DNA of 37,152 bases from Fibrobacterota bacterium (GTDB lineage Bacteria > Fibrobacterota > Fibrobacteria > UBA11236). This document shows, piece after piece, positions 15,445-23,762 of the stretch; within the stretch, counting starts at the first letter, position 1, and each line of letters starts with the position of its first letter. The DNA is taken from the NCBI GenBank assembly GCA_023249635.1, contig JAHFCH010000042.1, positions 1 through 37,152 of the forward strand. The letters are read 5' to 3'. The position numbers and the translations under genes were made by a program. The notes under the pieces were generated by a model. The model was given only the letters and a program-made list of their open reading frames with translations, had not been told where the DNA came from and ran no database searches.

Positions 15445-16638
15445 TTAGAAACCGTCGAGGGGTTTGAACTTGGCCGCCTCACCGTCGACCACTTTCACGA
15501 TGCGCTCGTTCTTCTCCTTGGTCAGGTCCACTTGAAGAATTTGCTTCATCGGCAAGGGCTGGCCCTTCTCGTTGCGCAGAATGGAAATGACGGGGCGAAG
15601 GTGATCTTCGGGATGGGCCGCCACCACGCGGCCCATGCGGCCGCTCGCCAGCTCGACATAGGTGCCGATGGGATAGACCGAAAGGTAGCGGAGCAGGTTC
15701 TTGATCAGGGCGGGATCAAGGAAATTCATCTGGCCCATCTTGATGACCTTGTCCAAGGCCATTTGGGGCGTCAGGGCGTCGCGGTGCGAACGCTTATGCA
15801 CCATGGCGCACAAGGTATCGGAGATGGCGACGATGCGGGCCACTTGGGAAATCTGCACGTTGGCACGGCGCTTGGGATAACCCGCACCGGTCATTCGCTC
15901 GTGATGCTGGTAGGCGGCCGCGAGCACGTAGTCCGAGACGCCCTGGATTTTCTCCAACAGCGCGAAGCTGGCGGCAGGGTGCCGGTGGATTTCGCCCAGC
16001 TCCTGTTCGGTAAGTTTTCCGGCCTTGAGCAGAATCGCCTCGGGCACCATGGTCATCCCGAGATCGGCGAGCAAGGCGGCTTGCCCGATCTCGAGCACCT
16101 GCCCCCTGGAAAAATTCGATGCCGAAGCCGCGGCCAGGGAAACCAGGCACATGTTCACGGCGTGGCGATAGAGATAGTCGGCGAGATTGGGCGATTGGTA
16201 CAGGCAGAGAGCGAGCAGGATGTTGCGATCCTTCTCCAGCACGTCCAGGAATGAGCCCACCAGGGCCCGCACGCCGTTCATGTTGGTCATCTCGCCCAGG
16301 CAGATGAGGTCGTAGGCTTCCTTGGTCTGCGCCACCGACGAGTCCCAGGTTTTCACCACGGTGGCCTTATAGGTCAAGGTCCGCTCCGTAGGATCCATCT
16401 GGGTCATGCCGCGGCTCATGGGAAGGCCCGAAGGGTTGTCCCCCGGCTCGCCTTTGTCCCAGGCGCCTTGCAAGCGCTGCAGGCGCGTGCTGGCCGCCAT
16501 GCGCTTTTCCATGGTCATGGGTTCGGAGGACGGCGGCGCGCGGAAGGAATTGTCCTCCACGCCCAGGCTATCCAGGCCCTCCAGATTCATCTCCAGGATG
16601 GTCTTGAGGTCTTTATCCTCGTCCGAAATCGGATCCAT
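15445..16638 (-). CDS. HD-GYP domain protein with degenerate metal site
   Basis: HD-GYP proteins hydrolyse cyclic-di-GMP. This 397-residue protein has the domain at about residues 150-350: EIHRHPAASFALLEKI (His218/His220), YQHHERMTGAGYP (His245, His246; GYP at 253-255) and ARIVAISDTLCAMV. The motif that should read HDxGK reads ADLGM (191-195), so the first metal-ligand His is Ala and the Lys is Met. I therefore expect reduced or no phosphodiesterase activity, possibly c-di-GMP binding or a scaffold role. The N-terminal ~100 residues are charged and low complexity. A PilZ-like or barrel-like C-terminus (YPIGTYVELASGRMGRVVAAH) follows. It is in an operon with fapA, whose stop is 24 bases upstream. 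Confidence 0.88.
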   Translation of the reverse strand: MDPISDEDKDLKTILEMNLEGLDSLGVEDNSFRAPPSSEPMTMEKRMAASTRLQRLQGAWDKGEPGDNPSGLPMSRGMTQMDPTERTLTYKATVVKTWDSSVAQTKEAYDLICLGEMTNMNGVRALVGSFLDVLEKDRNILLALCLYQSPNLADYLYRHAVNMCLVSLAAASASNFSRGQVLEIGQAALLADLGMTMVPEAILLKAGKLTEQELGEIHRHPAASFALLEKIQGVSDYVLAAAYQHHERMTGAGYPKRRANVQISQVARIVAISDTLCAMVHKRSHRDALTPQMALDKVIKMGQMNFLDPALIKNLLRYLSVYPIGTYVELASGRMGRVVAAHPEDHLRPVISILRNEKGQPLPMKQILQVDLTKEKNERIVKVVDGEAAKFKPLDGF

Positions 16639-16662
16639 TCGCCTATCCCCTTAATACGCCGG

Positions 16663-18147
16663 TCACAGGACCTTGATGCGCCCTTCCTTGAACAGGAACA
16701 GCTTGGGCCCGGACATCTCTTCCTGCACGCGGAAGACTTCCGGACCTACCTTGATCACCACACCGGGATTCACTTTCTTCTCGACCTTTACGCACAAGCC
16801 TTCGCGCTCATAGCCGGCCTTGATCTGCTCAATGATGTCCTGCTTGCGCTTTTCCAGCTCGGGGAGACGCGCCTGGATCTTCTCCTGCATGTCGCGCAAC
16901 TCGAGCATCATTTTGGCTTCGCCCGAAGTGAAGCGCTTGCGGGTACGGTAGGCTTCGCGGAAACGCGTGAGCTTAAGGCTGACCTTGCCCAGATGCGCGG
17001 TCAATTCCTTGAGCTTTTCATCGAGCAACGCCTTGTTCTCGTGGAGGATGTAATCCATCCCGGCCTCGAGTTCGGTCTTGGTACCCAAGTCGTTGCCGGC
17101 CACGCGACAGCTGATTTCGGTCAGGGCCATGGCCATGCCGCCCACCAGCGGACCGTAAACGGAAATCGACTTGCGGGAATAAATCTGGCAGTTGAAGGAT
17201 TCCTTCTCCAGGATGACGGCGCCGTGGCCGCGGATGGTCTGATTGGAGGAGAAGCCAAGGGTGATGCCGCCCTTGGAGGTGATGAGCCCATGGCCGCTGC
17301 CGATGAAGCCCTTCTTGATGAGCACGTCGCCGCCCACCAGCAGTTTCGCTTCGCCCACGCCGCCGCCCACTTCCAGGGCGCCGCCTACGTTCACGGAAAA
17401 GCCGTCGCCGATGTCGCCGCGGATCATCGCGGATTGATCGTATTCGATATTGCCGGTGGAGAAATCCACGCTCCCGTCCACCACGAAACATTCGCTGACG
17501 TTGAGCTTGCCTTCCTTCTGCTGCAGGAAGCCGGAGACCGACGCGATCATCAGGGTCGGATCGGTGGCGGAAACCTCGGTGTTGAGACCCAGGGGCAGTT
17601 CCATGTCCTCGCCGTCCGGCGCGGGCGCGGGCTGGCCGTAGAGATCGATGCCGTGCACGCTCAGGGTCGCCGCGATCTTGCGCGCCAGGGGCTGGCCCTT
17701 CTTGACCGGCTTGATAAGATTCAGATTGCGGAAATCGATGTTGCCGCCCTCTTCCGGGGGCTTGAACTTGAGATTGGGATCGACGATGAATTCGATCTTG
17801 GCGTTCGCGCCCGGAATAGGCATACCGGCCGCCTCGGCCACCTCGCGCTCGGGTACCACGGCCTTGGTCTTGTTCCACTCATCGGCCAGGGACTGGGCGG
17901 TTTCGTGGGAAAGGGCTTCGGGATCGAGGCCGCCTTCACGCCAGCGCCGCAGGATGAAGTCGCCGTCGAGCGGGGCTGGCGCGGTCTTGATGGGCGGATG
18001 GATGCCTATCCAAGCCTTCAACTTATCGTCGGAAACGCGGATGGCGATGCGGGCCGGGCCGGCGTCGTCGTCCATAGGTAACGTAGGTGTTACCTCAGGC
18101 TCCGATACGGGCGCGACCGCGGGATTGGCGGAATCTTCCGAAAGCAT
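16663..18147 (-). CDS. FapA / DUF342 family protein
   Basis: This 494-residue protein has the FapA layout. Its N-terminal region holds IAIRVSDDKLKAWIGIHPP and, to about 190, the conserved GIDLYGQPAPAPDGEDMELPLG. A right-handed beta-helix of Gly-rich repeats follows (VDGSVDFSTGNIEYDQSAMIRGDIGDG, EVGGGVGEAKLLVGGDVLIKKGFIG, ITSKGGITLG). A C-terminal coiled coil spans about 385-455 (ELRDMQEKIQARLPELEKRKQDIIEQI). FapA proteins are cytosolic or polar regulators linked to flagellar or surface assembly; the exact role in this lineage is unknown. It leads the operon with the degenerate HD-GYP gene. A perfect GTAAC-N6-GTTAC motif lies near its 5' end. Confidence 0.9.
   Translation of the reverse strand: MLSEDSANPAVAPVSEPEVTPTLPMDDDAGPARIAIRVSDDKLKAWIGIHPPIKTAPAPLDGDFILRRWREGGLDPEALSHETAQSLADEWNKTKAVVPEREVAEAAGMPIPGANAKIEFIVDPNLKFKPPEEGGNIDFRNLNLIKPVKKGQPLARKIAATLSVHGIDLYGQPAPAPDGEDMELPLGLNTEVSATDPTLMIASVSGFLQQKEGKLNVSECFVVDGSVDFSTGNIEYDQSAMIRGDIGDGFSVNVGGALEVGGGVGEAKLLVGGDVLIKKGFIGSGHGLITSKGGITLGFSSNQTIRGHGAVILEKESFNCQIYSRKSISVYGPLVGGMAMALTEISCRVAGNDLGTKTELEAGMDYILHENKALLDEKLKELTAHLGKVSLKLTRFREAYRTRKRFTSGEAKMMLELRDMQEKIQARLPELEKRKQDIIEQIKAGYEREGLCVKVEKKVNPGVVIKVGPEVFRVQEEMSGPKLFLFKEGRIKVL
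18078..18093. repeat. Dispersed inverted repeat GTAAC-N6-GTTAC, copy 5 (perfect)
   Basis: Exact copy with spacer GTAGGT near the 5' end of fapA, extended to AGGTAAC / GTTACCT (7-bp arms, 18076-18095). The fapA frame reads GTA ACA CCT ACG TTA, again using TTA and GTA. Confidence 0.75.
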
Positions 18148-18192
18148 ATCCTCGTTTACCCTGGACCCGAACGGCCGGAAAGGCCTACCCGA

Positions 18193-20298
18193 ATGCGACT
18201 ATATTATAGGGGTCGGTCCGAACCTAAGTCATTTGGAAAATCTCTGGAAAATCCCCTAAGAGCCCAAGTTTTGCTGGCGGGAGGGATGAGTGAGCCCTTT
18301 TGGTACGATTTGGGGGCTTTCGCCTCCGAACCGCCCCCGATCGGCGCCATCGTCCAGGTCCCCCTCATGTCAAAAACCGTCCCCGGACTCATTTTGGAGA
18401 TCGGTCGGCCCGAACTCGCCTTCAAAACCAAACCCATCAAAGCCCTCGCGCCCAACGGGGCGCATGTACCCGCCGCCTGGATGGAAATGCTGCAATGGCT
18501 CGCGGCCTACTACTTCACCCCGCTTCCCCAGGTGTTCTCCGCCTGCCTTCCCAAGCCGGCCCTCGATTACCTGTTCAAACCCGTCAAATTAAAGGCGGCG
18601 AAACCCGCAGCGACGGCGGCACCGCCGCCGGCGATCGACATGGGGGATCACAGCGCGCCCGCCGCCGCATTGGGATTCACGCCCACCCCCGAGCAGGCTG
18701 TCGCGATGACCGCCATCGAAGCCGCGCTCGATCCCATCCGTTTCCAGACCTTCCTACTGCATGGGGTCACCGGTTCCGGCAAGACCCTGGTCTATTTGCA
18801 TCTGGCCCGCCGCGCCCTGGCTAAGGGGCGCCGCGTGCTGGTACTGCTTCCGGAAATCGCACTCACTCCGCAAGCCTTGGCGCGCTTCCGCGCCTTCCTG
18901 GGACGGCCGGTGCTGGCCTTGCACAGCAATCTTTCCGCGGCCGAACGCCGCGAGCTCTGGCGCAGCCTGTTCGCGCGGGAAGCCGACGTCATCGTGGGCG
19001 CGCGCTCCGCGGCCCTCTGCCCCATCGACAATCTGGGTCTCATCGTCGTCGACGAAGAGCATGACGGCAGTTACAAGCAGCATGACGCCGCGCCCCGCTA
19101 TAACGCCCGCGATTTGGCCCTATGGCGCGGCCGGCGCGAAGGCTGTCCGGTGGTGTTGGGCAGCGCCACCCCGGCCCTGGAATCGTACCAGGCGGCGCTG
19201 GCCGGAAAATACCGGCTGCTGGAAATGAACGCGCGCGCCACCGGCGCCGGGCGTCCCCGTCTGCGCATCGTGGACATGCGCGCGCAGCATGCGCTGCAGG
19301 GACCGCTGCTGCTTTCCATCCCCCTGCGCGAAGCCGTGCAAAAGGCGGTGCAGGAAGACGGCCAAGCCATCCTGTTCCTCAACCGCCGCGGCTACTCCCA
19401 TCGCCGGATTTGCAATGCCTGCGGCAAGCCCCGGGAATGCCCGCATTGCATCTCGCCCCTGGTGTACCACAAATCGAAGCAAGCCCTCATCTGCCATTAT
19501 TGCGGATTCAACGTTCCGGCCGCCTCACCCTGCCTCACCTGTTCCAACGATACCTGGCTCGATGTGGGCCGCGGCATCGAGAAGGTCGAGGAATACCTAG
19601 ATGAGATTTTCCCGGGAGCCGGTATCGCCCGGCTCGATCGCGATTCCACCTCGGCCATCGGCGGGGCCGAGCGCATTTTGGAAGGCTTCAAGCGCGGCGA
19701 TCAGAAGCTGCTGCTGGGCACCCAGATGGTGGCCAAAGGCCACGACTTCCCCAAGGTCAACGTGGTGGGCGTACTCGACGCCGATGCCGGACTGGGCATC
19801 TCGGATTTCCGCGCCCAGGAGCGATCTTTCCAGCTTATCACCCAGGTGGCGGGCCGCGCCGGACGCCATGGCCAAGGGGAAGTCTATTTGCAGACCTACC
19901 GGCCGGAGAATCCCCTGCTGGCCTTTGCCTTGGATCAGGATTATTCCAGCTTCTTCAAAGCCGAGATCGAAAACCGCCGCGAGTTGGAGTACCCGCCTTT
20001 CCGCCGCCTATTGCTGATCGAAATCTCCGGCGACAACGAAGCCTTGGTGGACGAGCATATGCGTGAGTTCGCGCTTGCCTTCGCGCCGCTCGCGGAGCAG
20101 GCCGACATCATCGTGCTGGGGCCGGCCTTCGCCGCGCTGAAGAAGATCAAGGACCAATACCGCGCCCACCTGGTGGCCAAGGGCAAGGCGCCCAACCAAA
20201 TGCAATGGGCCTGGCAGCAGGCCCTGCTACGCTACAAGCCCAAACAACCCCAGAAGACCAAGCTGCGCGCCGACATGGACCCCCTCTCCATGCTCTGA
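18193..20298 (+). CDS. priA: Primosomal protein N' (PriA helicase)
   Basis: PriA restarts stalled replication forks by loading the replicative helicase and unwinding DNA 3' to 5'. The 701-residue frame has an N-terminal DNA-binding domain (RAQVLLAGGMSEPFWYDLG, IGAIVQVPLMSKTVPGLIL), Walker A HGVTGSGKT at 190-198, Walker B DEEH at 287-290, and the zinc module with CNAC from 407 through CPHC and CHYC to CLTC. Conserved helicase motifs follow (GTQMVAKGHDFPKVNVVGVLDAD, QVAGRAGRHGQGEVYLQT). The start is uncertain: ATG 18193 has GGAAAGG 9 bases upstream but adds ~23 residues before the conserved strand; ATG 18286 would cut into the domain. Divergent from fapA. Cytosolic. Confidence 0.95.
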   Translation: MRLYYRGRSEPKSFGKSLENPLRAQVLLAGGMSEPFWYDLGAFASEPPPIGAIVQVPLMSKTVPGLILEIGRPELAFKTKPIKALAPNGAHVPAAWMEMLQWLAAYYFTPLPQVFSACLPKPALDYLFKPVKLKAAKPAATAAPPPAIDMGDHSAPAAALGFTPTPEQAVAMTAIEAALDPIRFQTFLLHGVTGSGKTLVYLHLARRALAKGRRVLVLLPEIALTPQALARFRAFLGRPVLALHSNLSAAERRELWRSLFAREADVIVGARSAALCPIDNLGLIVVDEEHDGSYKQHDAAPRYNARDLALWRGRREGCPVVLGSATPALESYQAALAGKYRLLEMNARATGAGRPRLRIVDMRAQHALQGPLLLSIPLREAVQKAVQEDGQAILFLNRRGYSHRRICNACGKPRECPHCISPLVYHKSKQALICHYCGFNVPAASPCLTCSNDTWLDVGRGIEKVEEYLDEIFPGAGIARLDRDSTSAIGGAERILEGFKRGDQKLLLGTQMVAKGHDFPKVNVVGVLDADAGLGISDFRAQERSFQLITQVAGRAGRHGQGEVYLQTYRPENPLLAFALDQDYSSFFKAEIENRRELEYPPFRRLLLIEISGDNEALVDEHMREFALAFAPLAEQADIIVLGPAFAALKKIKDQYRAHLVAKGKAPNQMQWAWQQALLRYKPKQPQKTKLRADMDPLSML
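18203..18232 (-). promoter_or_regulatory. Sigma-70-like promoter for the fapA operon
   Basis: The minus strand has a perfect TATAAT (18208-18203) with ATGACT (4 of 6 to TTGACA) 18 bp upstream (18232-18227). Transcription would start near 18196, giving a leader of about 50 bases to the fapA ATG at 18147. The hexamers lie within the first codons of priA if that gene starts at 18193, so the divergent transcripts overlap. Confidence 0.6.
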
Positions 20299-20356
20299 TT
20301 TCCGGGTTCCCCGCCTTTCGGCAGGAATAAACCGCCAACCGATCCCCGCCGCCCCC

Positions 20357-20389
20357 TACAATAAGAATGGGCAGGTCCCGTGCGGGACC
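20357..20389 (+). promoter_or_regulatory. Possible promoter and leader hairpin before the solute-binding lipoprotein
   Basis: TACAAT (20357-20362, 5 of 6 to the -10 consensus) is not accompanied by a clear -35. A hairpin follows in the leader: GGTCCC (20374-20379) pairs with GGGACC (20384-20389) around a GTGC loop, ending 4 bases before the CAGGGTG ribosome site. It may affect translation or stability of the message. Confidence 0.4.
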
Positions 20390-20404
20390 CTCCCAGGGTG
20401 AAGC

Positions 20405-21853
20405 ATGTCCAAACAGTTCGCATGGCTGTTGGTTGCCGCCTTGATCACCGGTTGCGCTGCGCCGTCCAGGATCAAGGTCGTTATGCCGTTGCGCCCCGAC
20501 CAAGTCGCGATCTACAAGACCCGCATCATCAAGCCCTTCGAGAAAAGCCATAAGTGCATCGTCGATCTGGAGCCGTATCCCGATCCGGGTAAGCTAGCGA
20601 GCCTGCTCACTTCCGGCGATACCGTCGATCTGGTCTCGCCGCCCCTGTCCATGACGCGCACCTTGGTAGCGCGCAACCTCATCACCTCCATCGACCAGCT
20701 CGCCCAGCCCAAAGACATTACCGAGCTGCGCAAGGAATACTTCCTGATGGACATGGGTGCGGTGGGCGGCAAGAATTACTTCCTTCCGCGCTACGTGGAA
20801 ACCCCCGTACTCATCTACCTCAAGTCGCGCGTCAACGAAGCCGTGCTGTATTGGGAAATCCGCCGCGACGAGATCAACCGCGCGCTTATCAAATACAACG
20901 GCAAGGGCCTGCCGCGCGCCTACGCGCTCGAGAAGGATCCTTCCCAGTGGGATTGGTTCGATCTCTTCGTCGTCGGCTACTTCTGGAGCACCAAGGAGAT
21001 CCAAGGACAGAAACGCGGTCGCGTGGCCCTGGGACCGCTGGGCTCGCCCATTACCCCGCAATCGCTGATGGACAATGCCTACCAGTCCGGCGCCGGCGCC
21101 GAAGCCTTGTTGAGCATGAATGATCCCGCCGTGTTCGACATGTTCCAGTGGCAATCCGTGCTGGCCCGCGAAGGCGTCCTCAATCCCGGCCTGGTCAAGG
21201 GCCGCTGGACCGAGGAACAGGTGCGCGAAGGCTTCCGCTCCGGCGAACTCTTCCTCTCTGCGGCCACCCAGCTCGAGGCCTTCCTCATCCACGGCACGGG
21301 CACTCCCGAGATGCCGGGCTTCCTTGCCAATCCCGAGGACATGGGAGTGGCGCTCATGCCCAAGGGCAACTCGCTCTCACTCGACGTCCGCGGCGAGGTT
21401 TTGCGTGAAGGCCGGCGCAGCGTGGGTACCCGCAGCTATTGGTGGGGCGTTACGCGCCAGGCGCGCAATCCCGCCCTCGCCTTCGAACTCGCCCATTACC
21501 TTTCCAACACCCAGAACCAGATCATCGAAAGCGCGGCCTTCGGCATGATCCCGGTGCGCCAGGATCTGCTCGGCGAACTCGGACTCATGTTCGGCGGCGG
21601 CTGGACCTCGGACGTGTTCCAGACCGCGTCGCAGCAGTTGGTGGAGAACCGCCTGACCGTCGCGCCCCTGGTCGAGGAGTTCGCGGACATGAGTCAGAAC
21701 TATCTCTCGGCCTACGAGGACATCTGCCTACCAGGCGGCAACCAGAAGACCCGCTTCGAGGACATCCAGAAAGCGCTTGAGGATCGTTGGATCCCGCGCC
21801 AAAGGCAAATCCTCGGGTCCAAATACCCAGCCCGCGCACTCTCCGCCCGCTAA
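20405..21853 (+). CDS. Extracellular solute-binding lipoprotein (ABC-type substrate-binding protein family 1)
   Basis: This 482-residue lipoprotein has the signal MSKQFAWLLVAALITGCAA with lipobox LITG|C, so it is anchored by Cys17. The body has the type-1 binding-protein layout: IKVVMPLRPDQVAIYKTRIIKPFEKSH at the start (as in sugar-binding proteins), GDTVDLVSPP, a FWSTKEIQG middle, GELFLSAATQLEAFL and GVTRQARNPALAFELAHYLSN. It would bind a substrate, possibly a sugar, outside the cytoplasmic membrane. No permease or ATPase gene is next to it, which is unusual, so the transporter must lie elsewhere or the protein has another role. The ribosome site is CAGGGTG 5 bases before the ATG. Confidence 0.87.
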   Translation: MSKQFAWLLVAALITGCAAPSRIKVVMPLRPDQVAIYKTRIIKPFEKSHKCIVDLEPYPDPGKLASLLTSGDTVDLVSPPLSMTRTLVARNLITSIDQLAQPKDITELRKEYFLMDMGAVGGKNYFLPRYVETPVLIYLKSRVNEAVLYWEIRRDEINRALIKYNGKGLPRAYALEKDPSQWDWFDLFVVGYFWSTKEIQGQKRGRVALGPLGSPITPQSLMDNAYQSGAGAEALLSMNDPAVFDMFQWQSVLAREGVLNPGLVKGRWTEEQVREGFRSGELFLSAATQLEAFLIHGTGTPEMPGFLANPEDMGVALMPKGNSLSLDVRGEVLREGRRSVGTRSYWWGVTRQARNPALAFELAHYLSNTQNQIIESAAFGMIPVRQDLLGELGLMFGGGWTSDVFQTASQQLVENRLTVAPLVEEFADMSQNYLSAYEDICLPGGNQKTRFEDIQKALEDRWIPRQRQILGSKYPARALSAR

Positions 21854-21915
21854 ATCGGAAGATTTCCCATACGATCGGAGACTTTCGTCCAGACAATTCA
21901 TCCCCGGTGAATAAA

Positions 21916-22003
21916 GGCTTCGTTTTAGATGAAGCTTCAATCAGGCTTCATTTTCCGGAGCTTCAATGAAGCTTCATTTTTTGAAGCTCCATTGAAGCTC
22001 CGG
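21916..22003. repeat. Nested GAAGCTTC-type repeats with a long near-perfect hairpin
   Basis: The core hairpin is 21955-22003: CCGGAGCTTCAATG (21955-21968) pairs with CATTGAAGCTCCGG (21990-22003), then after a single A/C mismatch AGCTTCA pairs with TGAAGCT around a loop of five T residues, 21 pairs in all. Upstream lie further copies of the same word: GGCTTCGTTTT (21916), TGAAGCTTCA (21930-21939, palindromic) and GGCTTCATTTT (21945). It follows the lipoprotein gene by 100 bases and precedes the dUTPase-like gene. No T run follows, so it is not a simple terminator; a structured RNA, a multimeric binding region or a REP-like element are the alternatives. Confidence 0.65.
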
Positions 22004-22139
22004 CCGATAATAACCGACTCGAGGCCCGGAGACCCTTTGAGCATTACCAGTGCACTTTCCGGCTGATTTCCCCGCACTGACCCGCTCCCCCAAGCTACTC
22101 TGCTATCTTTATTTCACCACCTTAGACCAGGACTCCCTA

Positions 22140-22589
22140 ATGGCCGCCGACAAACTCGATCAACTCTTCGCACTTCAGTCCGAGCTGAATGACCGCATTT
22201 TCGTAAAGAAGGACATCCGCGATAATGCGGGCAAGACCTTGACCATGGCCACCCTCATCGCCGAAGCCCAGAAGGGTGAGCTGGGACCCAATACCAAGGT
22301 GAACGAGTGGCTGGGCAAATACCTGCAGGCCATGGACGACGAGTCGCGCGAACTCAAAGAAGAGCTGCTGTGGAAATGGTGGTCCAAGGATCACCTGGAC
22401 ATGCAGAACATCCGCGTGGAGATCATCGATCAGCTGCATTTCTGGATGTCGCTGGCGATGACGGCCGGGCTGGACGCGGAATCGGTGTTCAAGATTTACA
22501 TGCAGAAGAATGCCGTGAACCACGCCCGCCAGGAGAATGACTACTCCAAGGCCAACAAGAACGAAGCGGAGAACAAAGCCATCGCATGA
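22140..22589 (+). CDS. All-alpha dUTPase-like (dimeric dUTP/NTP pyrophosphatase) protein
   Basis: The start is ATG 22140 with AGGA 8 bases upstream; the frame extends upstream but lacks family sequence. The 149-residue product matches the dimeric, all-helical dUTPase family: MAADKLDQLFALQSELNDRIF, DDESRELKEELLWKWWSK (an ExxE metal motif), VEIIDQLHFWMSLAM (ExxD), and the C-terminal FKIYMQKNAVNHARQENDYSK. It would hydrolyse dUTP (or another nucleotide) to the monophosphate plus PPi with Mg ions, protecting DNA. Cytosolic. It ends inside a hairpin-rich region shared with the convergent lipoprotein gene. A TGCTATCTT extended -10-like element lies at 22101-22109. Confidence 0.92.
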   Translation: MAADKLDQLFALQSELNDRIFVKKDIRDNAGKTLTMATLIAEAQKGELGPNTKVNEWLGKYLQAMDDESRELKEELLWKWWSKDHLDMQNIRVEIIDQLHFWMSLAMTAGLDAESVFKIYMQKNAVNHARQENDYSKANKNEAENKAIA

Positions 22590-22611
22590 GGATGCGATGG
22601 CTCGCCATCGC
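22577..22611. terminator. Bidirectional hairpin region between convergent genes, two alternative stems
   Basis: AGCCATCGCAT (22577-22587) pairs with ATGCGATGGCT (22592-22602) around GAGG, an 11-bp stem overlapping the dUTPase stop. A competing stem uses GCGATGGC (22594-22601) with GCCATCGC (22604-22611). Only one can form at a time. A short T run follows later (22623-22627). It probably ends transcription from both sides. Confidence 0.5.
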
Positions 22612-22619
22612 TTAAGGCG

Positions 22620-23762
22620 CTATTTTTCCAGGCACTTGGCGGCGACGTCCTTCACCAGGATATCGCTGCTCAAGGTGGTTGACTGCAAGAGCAGTTCATA
22701 GGTGGTATTCTCGCTGCCCGCGTTGGGCACGCATAACGCCAGGGGCACCACCACCGCATCCACCGTCCGCGTCCCCTGCACCGAAGGCACCTTCTGTTCG
22801 CCGCTCAGCACCAGTAACGCGGCGGGTACGCTATCCGCCTTCATGCCAGTGGCGCCCGCGGGCTGGCTCGAAACCGTGATGACGCTGCCTTTGGCGAGGG
22901 AGTCGCAAGCCTTGAGGGCCGGGCTCACGGTACCGGTATCCAGTTTGGAGGCCGTGTCGAATTGCGCTGCGTTGACGGCGCCGGGGCGCGCGAGCTTGGC
23001 CGCCGAATCGGCAGGTGCGTCCTTGCATACGTATTCATGCTTGGCCGTATCGGTGCTGGCCGGCATGGCCTGGCGCACCGAGACCGGCTTGGAGGCGAAG
23101 CGCATGCCTACCGCCATGCGGCCCACATCGGCAGGCAACAGACCGAGATCGTAGTACCCGGCCGTATCCACCTTCACGGCCTTATCGGTGCCGCGGATGA
23201 AAACCCAACCGGAATCGATGCGCATCCCCGAAACCAGGCGCGCCTTGCCCTGGAAGGCTTTGACCGAGCGGGTCCGGAAAGTGGTGAGGACGGGCTTACC
23301 CAACTCAGCGACCGCCAGGGTATCGTAGAACAGGATCACGCCTCCCGCTGATCCCTCCACAACGAATTTGCCGGCGGCTATCAGATCGAGATTCACGTAC
23401 CCGGCGCTGTCGCTGACCAGGGAGGCGGCCAGGCTCTTGACCACGGAAACCGGGGTCTGGCCGGAATCGGGCCGGAAGTTCGGATCAAACAGTTTGAGGT
23501 GCACGCCGATCAGGGGAACGCCGGCGCTATCGGTCACGCGTGCCGAGACTCCGGTGCCGCTCAGCACCACCCCTTCCTTGGTCTTGTTATCGACGATGTT
23601 GTTTTCCGTATCCGTGCCCGTGCCGCCGAAAATGCAACCGGAGAGGCAGGCCAGCCCCAGTACCGCAACGGCGGCGCCGTAGGCTGCGCGAAGCAGCCTG
23701 GCCGAGGCGGCGCCACCGGCGGTGCGTGAAACTCGGGATCGGGATGCGCGGAGGAGGTTCAT
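22620..23762 (-). CDS. Fibrobacterota-type lipoprotein with carboxypeptidase-regulatory-like region, coupled to TIGR02147 regulator
   Basis: This 380-residue lipoprotein has a long basic N-terminus then VAVLGLACLSGCIFGGTGTDTENN, a lipobox (LSGC) followed by the GGTGTDTEN linker typical of lipoproteins in Fibrobacter. A CarboxypepD_reg-like segment (GVSARVTDSAGVPLIGVHLKLFD, DSAGYVNLDLIAAGKFVVEG) lies at about 75-155. The rest is beta-rich with one more such unit (DTAGYYDLGLLP). The role of these lipoproteins is unknown. Its start overlaps the stop of the TIGR02147 gene by 4 bases, so the two are translationally coupled, suggesting regulator and surface protein act together. It is the last gene before a convergent terminator. 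Confidence 0.8.
   Translation of the reverse strand: MNLLRASRSRVSRTAGGAASARLLRAAYGAAVAVLGLACLSGCIFGGTGTDTENNIVDNKTKEGVVLSGTGVSARVTDSAGVPLIGVHLKLFDPNFRPDSGQTPVSVVKSLAASLVSDSAGYVNLDLIAAGKFVVEGSAGGVILFYDTLAVAELGKPVLTTFRTRSVKAFQGKARLVSGMRIDSGWVFIRGTDKAVKVDTAGYYDLGLLPADVGRMAVGMRFASKPVSVRQAMPASTDTAKHEYVCKDAPADSAAKLARPGAVNAAQFDTASKLDTGTVSPALKACDSLAKGSVITVSSQPAGATGMKADSVPAALLVLSGEQKVPSVQGTRTVDAVVVPLALCVPNAGSENTTYELLLQSTTLSSDILVKDVAAKCLEK

Noticed and set aside
16468-18081. 537-residue plus-strand ORF opposite fapA
   Set aside because: It is the antisense of a clear FapA/HD-GYP coding pair; long mirrored frames are expected at this GC content.
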